Assembly (NCBI RefSeq): GCF_000143415.4
Contig: NW_003314290.1
Coordinates: 1,822,116 to 1,886,115 of the forward strand
DNA from: Selaginella moellendorffii
Lineage: Eukaryota; Streptophyta; Lycopodiopsida; Selaginellales; Selaginellaceae
Reading direction: 5' to 3'
Length of the DNA stretch: 64,000 bases
The notes beneath the pieces were generated by a model. The model saw nothing but the letters and a program-made list of their open reading frames with translations. It had not been told where the DNA came from and did not search any database. Positions 9,906 to 20,883 of this stretch are shown here, piece after piece. The position numbers and the translations under genes are program-made. Numbering within the stretch: the first letter of the stretch is position 1; every line of letters starts with the position of its first letter.

Positions 9906-10025
9906 CACACATACAGCACTAATCTACATCTCTTCACTTCTCAAGCCTGCTGAGAGTCGAAGGAATAGACCCCAAGTCTTCTCGACTTCCAACGCTGCTA
10001 ATAACAACGCTGATCTCTGGTAAGC
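9906..10025 (+). pseudogene. Fragment of the cysteine-protease gene 3' end
   Basis: Bases from about 9965 (CGACTTCCAACGCTGCTAAT) match 22156-22195 of the protease homologue in plus orientation. Bases 9918-9940 match, in reverse, the sequence just after the protease stop. It is a short inverted and rejoined remnant directly behind the stop of the R3HCC1-like gene and probably supplies part of its 3' UTR. Confidence 0.75.
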
Positions 10026-11060
10026 CTTGGATCTCTGGGACGGCTTGGTTGGATACGTCATGTTGATCCCATAAAGACGAGTAGAAACTCTCCTTTTTTG
10101 GACGAGGATCTGGCAATAGAAGGTCCTGTGACGTAACGATAGTGTCTACTTTCAGGAGTCTTCTCTACAATCAAGGAGCTCTGCTGGATTGCTTTTTTCT
10201 GTTTTGATGGCTTACATGGTGTTGCTGGCGCATACGCTGCAAAACTCTTTATCCACGAGCTGTCAGCAAACTAGAGCTCCTTCTGTAACTAACTACATCC
10301 ACAAGGTTTGTGTTCTATGCTGTTCTATGCTCTTAACGTTTTCTTTTTTCAATTCTTGGTATGATCTCAAGGTAATTTTCTGGCTTGTTTGATTTTTTGG
10401 TTTTATTTTGTTAGGATCCTACATGGAAACCTACATAGCAATGTGGAGACCTACATGGAGGAGGCATGGAAGCTCTCCCAGAAATGAAAGCTTTGGGGGA
10501 GCTTCAAAAGAGAGCAAAGTTGACAAGAGAGAGAGAGTAAAAGGTTTTTGATAAAGTGGAGCATTCCCTGGACATTTATTTCTTCAAAGTGTTGGAGTTT
10601 TCCTTACTTTAATATGACAGAGCTAAATTTAAGATCAAGAAAGATTAAAGTAGCATTGCAGTTTCACAAGCAAAAACTGCTCAAAGCGTCACTAGAAGAA
10701 GAAACTTGATTGAAAATCAATTTTTTGGTGGAAGAGGGACATGTATGTTTTTTTTGGGGTCATTGGCATTAGACCAGGGTTTCTTGCAAGCATGGAAAGA
10801 ATCACCCCAATTTAAAGATCACTAAAAAGGAGTGCATTGGAGAGAGGGAAATGGAACCATTTAATATTATGTGTGATAGAATTGGCACCAAATAATGTAG
10901 GTACCATTTGTGCTAAGAGATACAATTATTGAGCTTTGCATTTGATTTTGCCGTTATTATAGCAATATTTTTTATAATCCTATATAAAATATTAAATTAA
11001 TTTTTTTAATAGCTACTCATGAAAAGGAGGGGCAACTTCCTGGTGGACTCTGTAGTGTAT
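10026..11060. other. Intergenic region without recognisable gene
   Basis: Becomes AT-rich after 10550. Only short open frames without homology to anything I recognise. Nothing structured was seen apart from T-rich tracts. Confidence 0.6.
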
Positions 11061-11846
11061 TGTCTAGGATAGAGGCAATGGCATTACATGGCCTTCTGCA
11101 CCATTGTGGAAATGGCACTTCAAAGGCTAGACTATAGGATCCAGCATGTATTCGGTCATGCATGCGAGCAGGGCAAAGTGTCGGGTATCAGCAGAATCAC
11201 GATGGAGGCCATCGTCCACGAGAAGCCCACGTCCTATGAAGAGCAATATGAAGGTATTTGGGACAATGACCTCACTTACACCAATGTTCGCCTTTGTGTC
11301 AATGGCTACAAGAGGGCACCAACAACGATCGAAGCAGTCCAGGAAGAGCTCCAGCAACAGTAGAAACAGCAGCAGCCACAAGAGATGCCATTGTTTAGCC
11401 GATGTCTGATCAAGTACATGAGGTTAGGCATGATACCCCGTGAGATTCGAGGGCATGGCCCGGGATTGAGAAATTTTTAACAGGAGATGGTCTCATGGGT
11501 GGAGCGGGACCTGTTCAGCAGTGGATGATCGCTGGAGATGCAAGTGCAGTTGGTGTTTGATGCGTGGATGCTAGCGCATGAGTGGGAGTTGGTGATAAGG
11601 AGTTTCGACAAGTCTAAGTCATTGGATAGATTGCTGCGGATGGACACAGACTACTCACTTGATGTTGAATTCAATGACGGGATGAGTCAAGAGGATTTTG
11701 ATCAAGAGACTTATGATGAACTTGTTGAGGACCTGGAAGCTGCAAAGATGGTGGCACAGAATGGTGGCTTTGACAAGATTTGGGCCTGGCCAAGGAACAC
11801 ATGCATAGATCTCTTCAACTTTCAAATGGGGGGTGTGGAGGAGATC

Positions 11847-12963
11847 TATAAGGAATCGACTCCCCGAGGTGTTGAAGGCTAAAAGACCCCCAAAGGCATA
11901 ACCAAAATGATAAAGAGTTCATTGGATGAGACTGAGTCCGAGATCAAGTCCGAGACTAACTCTAAGACCGAGTTCGAAACTAAGTCCGAGAACAAGTTCG
12001 AGACTAAGTCCGAGACCAAGTTTGAGACTGAATCTGAGATCCAATATCGAGTCTGAGACCAAGTCCAAGATCGAGTACAAAACAAAGTCCGAAGTCGGGT
12101 CAGATATCAAGTCCAAAATTAAGTCCAAGACTGAGTCCAAAGCCAAGTTCGAGATCGAGTCCGAAACCAAGTCTGAATACTAATATAGGTCGTGGGGTGA
12201 AAGCCCAAAGCGTGTGTCTCCTGGGGGGGGGGGGGGGGGCTGCAAGGGGTTCCAAAAGTATAGTAGGGATAGTGAGGTTCAAGAACTAATCTTGAAAGAA
12301 CTCTCCAATGGTGCTTCCAAACTAACTTGAGGTTGAGACTGGGGCTGAGGGGCCTTGGGTGGGAGTGAGCATGGACTCGGGTGGTGCTGAAAGGGCCACC
12401 CAAAGAAGTGCTCAAAAGTAACTCCCACTCCCATAAAGGAAACCGATTGTAGTGCTCTCAACTCATGGGGAGTTGTGCCCCACTTGAGTACCTTGGGGCT
12501 CATTAGTCTTCATCTTTTCTAAGGGCTTGGGCCTTTTCTTTGGGATGGAAATGGGGGGGTAAAGGTACTTATATTAGGCCGTTAGGCCCTAGTGTTTCCC
12601 TTTGACGTCCCGAAGTTAGTGTTGCACCCAAGGCTTAGGAATTAAAGGTCCCATGATTGTACTAAGGGATGTTAGGAACCTAGAGGTTTGGTGTGCTTGA
12701 TTGCTTGTACATGTAGGGAAGGTAGCCGAATATTAAATCTAATCTAACCTGGGGAGGGGGATTGGGAGAGATTTTGGAATCTATGGATGGATAATTAATG
12801 CTTCGTTGCTCATGTAGGGAATAGCTGAAACCAAATAAAACTAAATAGGAGTTGATATAATAAATAGAAACCTTGGCGAGGGAACTTAGTTAAAGCTAAG
12901 GCAATATTGGTTGAATAGACGAGGTAAATTGGCAAATTAGAAAGGAAAAATTTGTGGCTTACA
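11847..12963 (-). mobile_element. Solo LTR of a retrotransposon (1,117 bp) inserted in family F copy 3
   Basis: Flanked by a 5-bp direct repeat AGATC (11842-11846 and 12964-12968). Removing the insert plus one repeat restores the reading frame of the host pseudogene exactly (VEEIIKW). On the minus strand it begins TGTAAG and ends CTTATA, one change from the perfect TG...CA terminal inverted repeat CTTACA. It contains no reverse transcriptase or integrase. It includes a minisatellite (11925-12180) and a block with a G run, also seen near 48230, 55500 and 59310. Confidence 0.85.
11925..12182 (+). repeat. Minisatellite of GAGTCCGAGAYCAAGTCC-type units
   Basis: Imperfect 12-18 bp units such as GAGTCCGAGATCAAGTCC are repeated for about 250 bp inside the solo LTR, followed at 12222-12240 by a run of about 18 G. 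The reverse complement of the same unit type recurs at 55590-55945 and 59395-59770, each beside the same C-run block. Apparent Ser/Lys/Glu-rich or Leu/Asp-rich frames through it are low-complexity and not genes. Confidence 0.85.
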
Positions 12964-13506
12964 AGATCATCAAATGGTATAATGAGCTCAAATTCAAACC
13001 CAACAGAAACGATGAATACAACAACAATATTGAGGATAACTTCAAACTGGGTGAGCACTCAAATAGGTAGCAAGTGAAATACAAAATGACCAAAAGAAGT
13101 CTGCGACCTCTCAGAAAAAGCTCAAGCTCTGATCCTAGCAAGGAAGAATAAAAAGTATTGAGATTCTTGTTAAAGTTAAATCCAATGCTGTAAGTCACAA
13201 CAGTCAATAAGGTCCACTTTATTCAATTCTAGGGTCTCTCACTAAGCTGGCAAAAGACAAAGACAATTTCCTAGGAGCAAGTGCCACCCTCCATTCTCTT
13301 ACTTTCTTTACGAGTGTTGAGGATTTCCTCACTGGAGCTGGAGCACCTTTTCTATCTAATGTATATGCTGTTTTGATAGAAAGATAGACTAATGATGCAA
13401 CAATAGTGGTTGATGGATGCTAGAATTGGCCACTCCAGTTCTCTCCTTTGTTTTGAGGGATTCAGGTCAGCTTCAATGATCATCTCACGAGTCGCTAACA
13501 TTTGGA

Positions 13507-13809
13507 ATGATGTTAGCACGAATCATTCATTCACTTCTATTACTTCCTTCTTTTCTTGTAGATGCAAAAATCCAGTTGCATTCTTCTCAAGTCGTGATGG
13601 GTCATATGGCATCGGCTACAAAACGCTTAGAAGACGAAAAGTTTTGTGACGAACCAGTGAAGTATAAACGCATTGCTCGTCTTAAGTTCCAACTTTCTGA
13701 GCTACAGATCCAGAAGGATGTGAGAAATCTTCACAGTACAGCGCCAAACGCGAGCGATTCCAGAAAAAAACCTCTGCTCCTTGCTTGGTCTCACCGGCAC
13801 TTGGCGTGA
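13507..13809 (+). CDS. Possible exon or gene remnant (100 aa frame)
   Basis: An ATG-initiated frame with a helical, charged middle (KRLEDEKFCDEPVKYKRIAR, LKFQLSELQIQKDV). A plausible splice acceptor (CTTTTCTTGTAG) lies at about 13560, so only the 3' part may be coding. It sits between family F copy 3 and TGD3 in the same direction. I do not recognise it. Confidence 0.25.
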   Translation: MMLARIIHSLLLLPSFLVDAKIQLHSSQVVMGHMASATKRLEDEKFCDEPVKYKRIARLKFQLSELQIQKDVRNLHSTAPNASDSRKKPLLLAWSHRHLA

Positions 13810-13908
13810 AACCTTTCGCAACGATGAAAGATTTCAACTATGCCCAAACATAAAATGCCACTCAGTTCTTCACCACTTTATTTTTTACTCTATGCATGGG
13901 TTTAGGTT

Positions 13909-15394
13909 ATGGCTGGAGTAGCAGCACCGGCATGGAGCGCGACGCTTTGGCCTCCGCAGCCTCGATGCAGCTCCCAAAAATCTCTGGCCCGGTCTTGCTT
14001 CTGTGCCGCCAGCGACGAATCGACATCGACCCTCAAGAATGTGAGTCATCCTTTCGATTGTCCGGCAGGCACTGTGAAATGCGATCGATCTTTCTTTGTT
14101 TTAGGACTTTCGGCTGAGGACCTCAAGACAGGAGGATGACTCCGATGTTCTAATCGAATGCCGCGACGTCTACAAATCCTTTGGCGAGAAGCACATCCTC
14201 AAAGGAGCCAGTTTCAAGGTGTGGATTGAGCAGCATAACGACTGTCACTCTCTAAATCCTTTTCTTTTTGTGCAGGTCCGCCATGGTGAGGCTGTGGGAA
14301 TTATTGGACCTTCTGGAACAGGAAAGTCCACGATTTTGAAGATTATGGCTGGACTTCTTGTTCCTGACAAGGTTTCATCCGTTTTTTTTTTTTTTTGTAT
14401 TTCTGATTTGCTCTTCCTCGATGTTCTTCAGGGAGAAGTTTTCATCCGAGGAGTAAGACGGGATGGATTAATCAGTGACCAAGATGTTTCCGGATTGCGA
14501 ATAGGACTGGTAACATACTGAACTACGTCTTTACCGCCCGTGTATTATCGGCTTACGAGCTTTGCAGGTTTTTCAAAGCGCAGCGCTGTTTGATTCGCTC
14601 ACAGTTCGAGAAAATGTCGGATTTATGCTGTAAGAAGCTGTGGTCGTTCTCTGTTTTCTATCCGAGTACTTGACTTGATTGTTTTGGGCAGCTATGAGCG
14701 GCAAAGTCTTCCCAAGGAGAGAATCAACGAGCTAGTAAGGGACAGTTTGGCGTCAGTCGGGCTCAAGGTGCTAAATCCTTTTTTACGTTATTGCAGTGTT
14801 TGATGTGTGTTTGCTTGTTCAGGGAGTTGAAGAAAGGTTACCAGCCGAGCTCTCTGGAGGAATGAAAAAACGGGTGGCGTTAGCTCGCGCTATAATTTCA
14901 GACGAACGCGAGGAAACGAATGAACCCGAGGTTAGTTTTTTGCTAGCATGATATTCGTAGATCAGAATTCTCCTTCACAGGTTGTCATGTATGACGAACC
15001 AACTGCTGGACTCGATCCCATTGCTTCGACTGTTGTCGAGGATCTTATTCGGTCAGTACACATCAAAGGGCGTGATGCAAGAGGAAAACCTGGACAGATT
15101 ACGTCTTACGTTGTTGTGACACATCAGCATAGCACGATACGACGCGCTGTGGACAGGTGATTTTTTTCTCGTTTCCACTTAGCTTGGACGATGACTAATG
15201 CTCGGTGTTTTAGACTACTTTTCTTGCACGATGGTAAAATCGTATGGGAAGGGGAGACTTCCAAGTTCGGTAATACTTCCAATCCTATAGTTCGTCAGGT
15301 TCGTGTCGATTATTTTGGTCGTTGATTGAGTGAGATGGCCTTGTTTGTGTTACAGTTCGCAGAAGGCAGCTTAAATGGCCCAATTCAGTATTGA
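13909..15394 (+). CDS. TGD3: TGD3-like ABC ATPase of plastid lipid import (321 aa)
   Basis: Ten exons: 13909-14040, 14105-14218, 14276-14371, 14432-14509, 14568-14629, 14692-14767, 14823-14930, 14981-15156, 15214-15298, 15356-15394. Every junction is GT-AG and in phase. The Ser/Ala/Arg-rich N-terminus looks like a chloroplast transit peptide. The ABC domain has Walker A GPSGTGKST, signature LSGGMKKR, Walker B VVMYDEPTAGLDP and switch His in VVTHQHS. This is the Mla/TGD class of soluble ATPase; in plants TGD3 (ABCI13) drives the TGD1-TGD2 complex moving ER-derived lipid through the inner chloroplast envelope. All ATPase motifs are intact. The sequence right after the stop (from 15397) is a PPR pseudogene in antisense, so the 3' UTR has been replaced. 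Confidence 0.93.
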
Positions 15395-15396
15395 TT

Positions 15397-16330
15397 GGTT
15401 TCAATCCTTCCAGAAATAAAGTTCTTCGTCACACGTCCACGGGCAGGCTCATTCCTGGAGGCTTCCTCACGCCACAAAGCAGCGACTTGTTCTCGGTTAC
15501 CGCAGCAGTGGAAGATGGTTTCGAAGGAAAGGGAAGAAAGGAGTGGCTTTGAAAGCCTCGACTGCTGAATGCCAGCAGACTGCCGAGACCATTACGTTGG
15601 ACGGTAGACGACTTCGTACAGACAGCGCAGAGAAAGGCATGGTTTTAATCATCTCCTCGGCCTTGGACAACCGGCCAGCTCGTCCGAATCGCATAGAATG
15701 CTTCTTTTTGTGCTGGACGCCGTGATCAACGACCATCGACGTGAAGTAGTCCCGGCTCTTGTCCAGGCAGCCGCCATGGCTGCAAGCACCGTGGACAATC
15801 GCGATGCTGATCTCGTTTGGCCTGCTACCGTCCAGCAGCATGCAGTGGAACGTTTCGATGGCTAGCTGAAACTCTCGAGTAAGCACAGGTCCAAGCACAG
15901 GACGCTCGGGCATCTCCAGGAAGAGGGACACTGCTCGGTCGACGTCCATCCCGAGAGCATACGCTTGCAGGAGAGCGGCCCAGGGTCCAGGAGACGATGT
16001 TCTTTCCGGCATGCTGTCAAACACTGCTCGAGCCTCGGACAAAAGTTTGTGCTGCGATCATGGCTGTCAAGGAACAACGCTGTGCTGCGGCATTCTCGAC
16101 ATCACTGGGTGTTGCCGCCGCCGCTGCTGCTGCGTCGATCATCGTGTTCGAGGAAACTACATTCCTCCGCGGCAGACTCAGTGTCAATGGCAGTGGAGGG
16201 AACCAGGCCGTGCTCGGGCATCTTGGCGGCTCCGGCCTGCCCGAGAGCCACCATGGTCGCCGTCCACAACACGACGTTTTCCTCGAGAGTTTTCGAAGGT
16301 AAACATGGGTTCCTCCAAGAGCTTTCGTGG
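15397..16330 (-). pseudogene. Decayed duplicate of the adjacent PPR gene
   Basis: Closely matches 16663-17800 of the next gene, beginning with TGGTTTCAATCCTTCCAGAA, which occurs at both 15396 and 16662. It keeps PPR pieces (AIETFHCMLLDGSRPNEISI, HGGCLDKSRDYFTSMVVDHG) but has deletions and frameshifts. Tandem duplication followed by decay is the simplest reading. Confidence 0.9.
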
Positions 16331-16693
16331 AGTGGGGTCTTCTACCATCGCCAAAGATTCAAACAAGGTACCGTGAATGGGCATATGCCACCAATCCTTC
16401 CAAACCCTTCTTGTTATTTGTTTTACGACCATTGCATGCATTTGCGTTAAGAAGTTTAGATGCCGCACCGCGCCATCTAGCTGGGAGCACTAAAGGTGTG
16501 ATCTGAACAAGGTGTTTTGGATGTCGTGCATGGCATCCAGGTCAACTTTTATAAGAAGAATCTCCACAAAAGAAGTTTTGTACACTGCACCGACTCGCAG
16601 GGAATTTTCTCTTGTCACCAGTGAACGCATTCCCGCTGCTGCTCCTCTCGTGTTCCAATTTGGTTTCAATCCTTCCAGAAATAAAGTTCTGCG

Positions 16694-18487
16694 TCACACA
16701 TCCACGGGCAGGCTCATTCCTGGAGGCTTTCTCACGCCCTTGTCCTTCATCGCCTTCCACAAAGCAGCTACTTGTTCTCGGTTACCAGTAGAGGCATGGA
16801 TATTAGCGAGCAAAACATAAGGTGAACTGTTACCTGGGTCCAACGCAATTAGCCCCTCAGCTGCTCGGCCTCCGACTTGAGCATTACGTTGGACAGTAGA
16901 CGCACCGAGAAGAACTTCGTACTGCGCAGACGCAGGCACGAAAGGCATGGTTTTGATCAGCTCCTCCGCCTTGGACAGCCGGCCAGCTCGTCCGAGAACG
17001 TCAACCATGGCATAGTAATGCTCCTTTTCGTGCTGGACGCCGTGATCAATGACCATCGACGTGAAGTAGTCCCGGCTCTTGTCCAGGCAGCCGCCATGGC
17101 TGCAAGCACCGAGGACAATCGTGAAGCTGATCTCGTTTGGCCTGCTTCCGTCCAAGAGCATGCAGTGGAACGTTTCAATGGCCAGCTGAAACTCTCCCGA
17201 CTGAGCACAGGCTCCAAGCATCGAGTTCCAGGAAACCAAGTTACGCTCCGGCATCTCCTGGAACAGGGACAGTGCTCGGTCGACGTCCATGCCCAGAGCA
17301 TACGCTTGCAAGAGAGCGGTCCAGGAGACGATGTTCTTCTCCGGCATGCTGTCAAACACTGCTCGAGCCTCGGACAAGAGTTTGTGCTGCGACAAGGCGA
17401 CGATCATGGCTGTCCAGGAGACAACGCTGTGCTGCGGCATCCTCGACATCACTTCTCGAGCGTCACTGGGTGTTGCCGCCGCCGCCGCCGCTGCTGCAAC
17501 GATCATCGTGTTCCAGGAAACTATGTTCCTCCGCGGCATTAGATCGAAGACTTCCTTAGCATCGGCGGAGCGGCCGTTCTGGGCGAAGGCAGTGACAATG
17601 GCAGTGGAGGGAACGAGGCCGTGCTCGGGCATCTTGCGGAAGAACTCGGCGGCTCCGTGAGGATCTCCGGACTGCCCGAGAGCCACCATGGTCGCCGTCC
17701 ACAGCACGACGTTCTTCTCGCGAGAGTTTTCGAAGATAAACTTGGCTTCCTCCCAAGAGCTTGTCAAGCCGTACGCCGTGATCATTGCGCTCGCTGAAAC
17801 AACGTCGTGGCTGGGCATCTTTCCGTACAGTTCCTTGGCTTCTTCAAAGTGCCCACATTGGGCATATGCGTGGATCATAGGACTCCAAGACGTGATATCT
17901 CTCTCAGGCATTATATCGAAGAGTATTTTTGCGTTTGTGGATTGGGCTATTTGGCAGTAGCCAGTGATAATCCCATTCCAGGACACAACGTTATACTGTG
18001 GCATCCTTTGAAAGACAGCCTTAGCGAATTGCAAATGCCCGATTTGGGTATTTGCTTGGATTAGGGTATTCCAAGATACTATGTTTCTGTGGGGCATAGA
18101 ATCGAAGGTCTCTTTTGCGTCGATCGCGCGGCCGCATTGCGCGTAGGCCGCAAGAATCGCATTGGTAGCGACTGGATCGCGCGCTGGCGCCAAGCCGTGG
18201 ATCGATCTTGCTTCTTCCAGGTGCCCACTTTGGGCAAATGCCGCAACGAGGATGTTCCAGGAGAAGAGATTGCGACAGGGGATGGAATCGAAGGCCTGAC
18301 GCGCCGATCCGACGCTGCCGCATTGGGCGTAGCTCGCGACGACGAGATTTCGCAGGAATGTGTTGCCGCGGTGGCTGGTGTGGAGGATCTGGGCGTGGAG
18401 CTGCCGGATGCGCAGAGTGTTCTTGGCGTTCTTGAGGAGGTGGGCGAAATAGTCTTGCTCCTTGAGAGCCTGGGCCCTGCAGCTCAT
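16694..18487 (-). CDS. PLS-type pentatricopeptide repeat protein (597 aa)
   Basis: An intronless gene with ATG at 18487. It has about 14 consecutive PPR motifs, mostly of short S and L types: NLVVASYAQCGSVGSARQAF, NILVAAFAQSGHLEEARSIH, TLIQANTQIGHLQFAKAVF and so on. It ends with E and E+ like motifs (YAMVDVLGRAGRLSKAEELI, PYVLLANIHASTGNREQVAA, MKDKGVRKPPGMS). No DYW domain follows. It is probably an organelle RNA-binding protein. A run of nine Ala near the middle (GCN repeat at about 17470-17500) sits at the start of a motif and may vary in length. A decayed duplicate lies immediately 3'. Confidence 0.93.
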   Translation of the reverse strand: MSCRAQALKEQDYFAHLLKNAKNTLRIRQLHAQILHTSHRGNTFLRNLVVASYAQCGSVGSARQAFDSIPCRNLFSWNILVAAFAQSGHLEEARSIHGLAPARDPVATNAILAAYAQCGRAIDAKETFDSMPHRNIVSWNTLIQANTQIGHLQFAKAVFQRMPQYNVVSWNGIITGYCQIAQSTNAKILFDIMPERDITSWSPMIHAYAQCGHFEEAKELYGKMPSHDVVSASAMITAYGLTSSWEEAKFIFENSREKNVVLWTATMVALGQSGDPHGAAEFFRKMPEHGLVPSTAIVTAFAQNGRSADAKEVFDLMPRRNIVSWNTMIVAAAAAAAATPSDAREVMSRMPQHSVVSWTAMIVALSQHKLLSEARAVFDSMPEKNIVSWTALLQAYALGMDVDRALSLFQEMPERNLVSWNSMLGACAQSGEFQLAIETFHCMLLDGSRPNEISFTIVLGACSHGGCLDKSRDYFTSMVIDHGVQHEKEHYYAMVDVLGRAGRLSKAEELIKTMPFVPASAQYEVLLGASTVQRNAQVGGRAAEGLIALDPGNSSPYVLLANIHASTGNREQVAALWKAMKDKGVRKPPGMSLPVDV

Positions 18488-18488
18488 C

Positions 18489-18715
18489 GGCTGACACGTG
18501 GCGGTCGTTTGTTGGCTGGCATTCTATCGCTTAAACCCTATCGCATTTTTGTTTTCAAGGCGATGGAAGCGCGGGAGGTGCACATTGGTGCGATGCTCCG
18601 CGCCATGGCGCTGTCGTGCAATCTCTAGCGGGAGATCCAGGACGGATGGCGCGTCGCCGCCCTCTCCAAGGGATTGCAAGGATTGATCCAATGCGGGAGC
18701 ATCAAGCCAAGAAAA
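18489..18715 (+). pseudogene. AAE14 5'-end fragment
   Basis: Bases from the CTCATCGGCTGAC motif onward match 22745-23020, the promoter and first exon of the intact AAE14-like gene. It starts with MEAREVHIGAMLRAMA, then has a stop (CNL*), and continues as AALSKGLQGLIQ. The body of the gene is absent. The corresponding 3' end lies at 20955-21085. Confidence 0.88.
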
Positions 18716-18759
18716 GCTTGAAACGAGGCGGCCTTACGAGCAATCTTCCGCGTCTATTC

Positions 18760-19165
18760 TGTAGCGAGAGGTCTCCTGCATGGTTTTGTCAGATGTTATT
18801 GCCGAGGAACAAACAGAATTGGCAAGCGCTTTAATCTCTCGACAAGCACCTCCCGTAACTTGGTATGATTCTTGTCCAATTTCATTGCATATCGCGAGCT
18901 TCACCGCTGCAGCCTGGTCGTTGAACTTCACTCCATAGCTGCACAGGTAGGTTCCCAGGCGAATCTAAAAGGTCTAGACCATCGACCACCTGCATGGAAC
19001 GATGTTTGTGCGTATCATTATAGATGAGAATAGACATCAAAGCTTTACCTTGGTGCAGCTTCACATATTTTGTGTTTCAAGAGCCGATTGATGCTTGCCT
19101 ACATTCGGAAAACCAACGACTGCTACCCTGGCCTGTTCCAATTTGGCAGGGGAAAACAAGAGAAA
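18760..19165 (-). pseudogene. YlqF-type circularly permuted GTPase (DAR GTPase 3-like), fragment
   Basis: Minus-strand pieces match the GTPase core of the plastid YlqF/RbgA family, which assists large-subunit ribosome assembly. ARVAVVGFPNVGK is the G1 loop, followed after a frameshift by INRLLKHKICEAAPR. After a spliced gap comes LDLLDSPGNLP (G3), then after another frameshift FNDQAAAVKLAICNEIGQES. Splice sites are still visible. Several indels, a missing Ser/Thr after G1 and the absence of the rest of the protein make it a pseudogene. Confidence 0.75.
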
Positions 19166-19446
19166 AGAAAGTATGAACGAGCGAGAAAGAAAACCTTTGT
19201 CTCTTCGCTTCGAGTTTATGGTAGACAGGCTCACATCCATGCTGCGAGACTCAATAGTGTGTGAGATCTAGGAAGATTGAAGTACACATAACATTCTCCA
19301 TGACAAATTTAAGCAGTAGCCAGGAATCGTTGGAGACAGTCCAATACCATTATATTAGCATATTCTAGGCATAGTTATGTTAGCTGCTACTTTTTCCCTA
19401 AACGGGTTTACAGCAGTATGATCCAAAACAAAAAAAAAAAGACCAC

Positions 19447-20868
19447 TCATACGCACACCTCCGTGGTGTCGTCAAAATAAGTGCACCGATGGTGGATCGC
19501 AGTGTAAGGCGCCTCCGAATCAAACTTGGCCTTCATGCAGCGCCAGATGACATCACAGCGCCGCGGCACAAACCGGATGGGATGGACCTTGACACGCCCT
19601 GAGAACTCCTCGCCGAGCTTGACGATCGCGCGAGGTATCTGGGTCCGAAACTTGGGCGGCTTTTTGGTAGCGTACACAACCCCGCTCACGTCCAGGCGTG
19701 TCACGCAGCTGCTGCTCTCCACGAGCTCCCGCACAAAGCTGATCTCGTCGCGCGCCCACCCCGCTATTCCGCAGGCCACCTCAATGCGGACACACAATGG
19801 AGCCTCCCTGCTGCTCCACTTGTCGAGGCTCAGGCACTAGAGGATCATATACCACGTCTTCAATGCAGAGAAGCTGTCAAGAGAATGTAAAGTTACCTTG
19901 ATGGACGAGTGAGAAAGTGTGAACACCTCGAGGGCGGGGAATGGCTCCAGAAGCTGCGCAAGGTTGAGGGACCCCGGGTCGAAGATGGACGATTTCACAA
20001 ACAAGTCAAGCCGCGTGATGCCACTCACGGCCGACGGTTGGCAAACAAAACGCTTGAGAATTTGCGTGACATCGGCAGCGCTTTGGCAGGTGTTTGTGAA
20101 CGTTAACTTGTTGAGCTTGGACATGCGCAGGCCCTGGATGATCCGCACGCCCGTGTGCGGCTTGATCCACTCGACGTTGCACGTAGACGGCAAGAGCTCC
20201 AGGCGCAGCTCCAGGCGCGGCACCGCGCTGACGAACATCCACCTGAGCTTGGGCATGTCCAGGGCGAGAGAGAAGTTGGCGACGCTCTTGCCACGCAATG
20301 CAAGACAGTCGAGGCTGTGGCTCTTGAGCAAATACGTCCCGGGCGACTCCACCAGCAGCAGCATGAGCTGGATGTAGACGAGCGAGGGGCACAAGGCGAG
20401 GAGCTGCTGCATTGTGCCCACGTCCAAGCCTGTGAGCATGACGCAGTAGATGAGACTGGGAAGCATTGGAGCCGCTGCCGTCGTCGTGGTGATCGCGCCG
20501 CCAAGCTTGACATCGTTGATGATGTGGAGGCACCGCAGCTGCTGGCAGGCGACAATGCTGGACCAGAAGCCATCCACATCGACGCTGATCGTAAGGGAGT
20601 GAAGAGTTTTTCCGATCGCCGGTAGCCAGCCAAGGGAAGAGCGTGGAGCGCTGTGAACGGACAAGGAGCGGAGATTGCTGGCGCTGCTGTCAAACCAGGA
20701 AAGGAAGCCGTACTGCTCATCCTCCAGGCTGAAATGTGTGACGAGCTTTGCCAGGCGCGCCCACCTCTTGCTCACCAGACTGCACCAATACAAGTGGCGC
20801 GAGGAGACGATTAGAGACAGGATCCGGGCGAGCACATCGTCGGGAAGATCATCCTCTCCACACGCCAT
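19447..20868 (-). pseudogene. F-box/LRR-type protein gene interrupted by one in-frame stop
   Basis: From the ATG at 20868 an N-terminal F-box is clear (LPDDVLARILSLIVSS, WCSLVSKRWARLAKLV). Leucine-rich segments follow to a TAG at 19839-19837 after 343 residues. The same frame then stays open for another 130 codons with protein-like sequence (RIEVACGIAGWARDEISFV, SCVTRLDVSGVVYATKKPPK). F-box proteins recruit substrates to SCF ubiquitin ligases. Either the gene is a recent pseudogene with one nonsense change, or it encodes a shortened protein. A 23-nt or 16-nt intron would remove the stop, but these are too short to believe. Total length without the stop would be about 473 residues. Confidence 0.75.
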
Positions 20869-20883
20869 TGACCTAACCCTAGG

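Larger units (their letters stand above)
11088..13151 (+). pseudogene. Family F copy 3, split by a solo LTR
   Basis: Homologous to the 2503-3378 protein: the first part is open to about 11360 (EMALQRLDYRIQHVFGHA, NVRLCVNGYKRAPTTIEAVQ). After a stop it resumes at 11538-11846 (YDELVEDLEAAKMVAQNGG). The frame is then cut at 11846 by a 1,117-bp insertion and continues at 12964 with IIKWYNELKFKPN and a Ser-rich tail ending SSSSDPSKEE. The tail exists also in copies 4 and 5 but not in copies 1 and 2. Homology with copy 5 continues past the stop to about 13440, so the duplicated unit is larger than the gene. Confidence 0.85.

Noticed and set aside
19837-19875. A 23-nt or 16-nt intron rescuing the F-box frame
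   Set aside because: Too short for spliceosomal introns; the shortest credible intron in the window is 38 nt and most are 45-65 nt.
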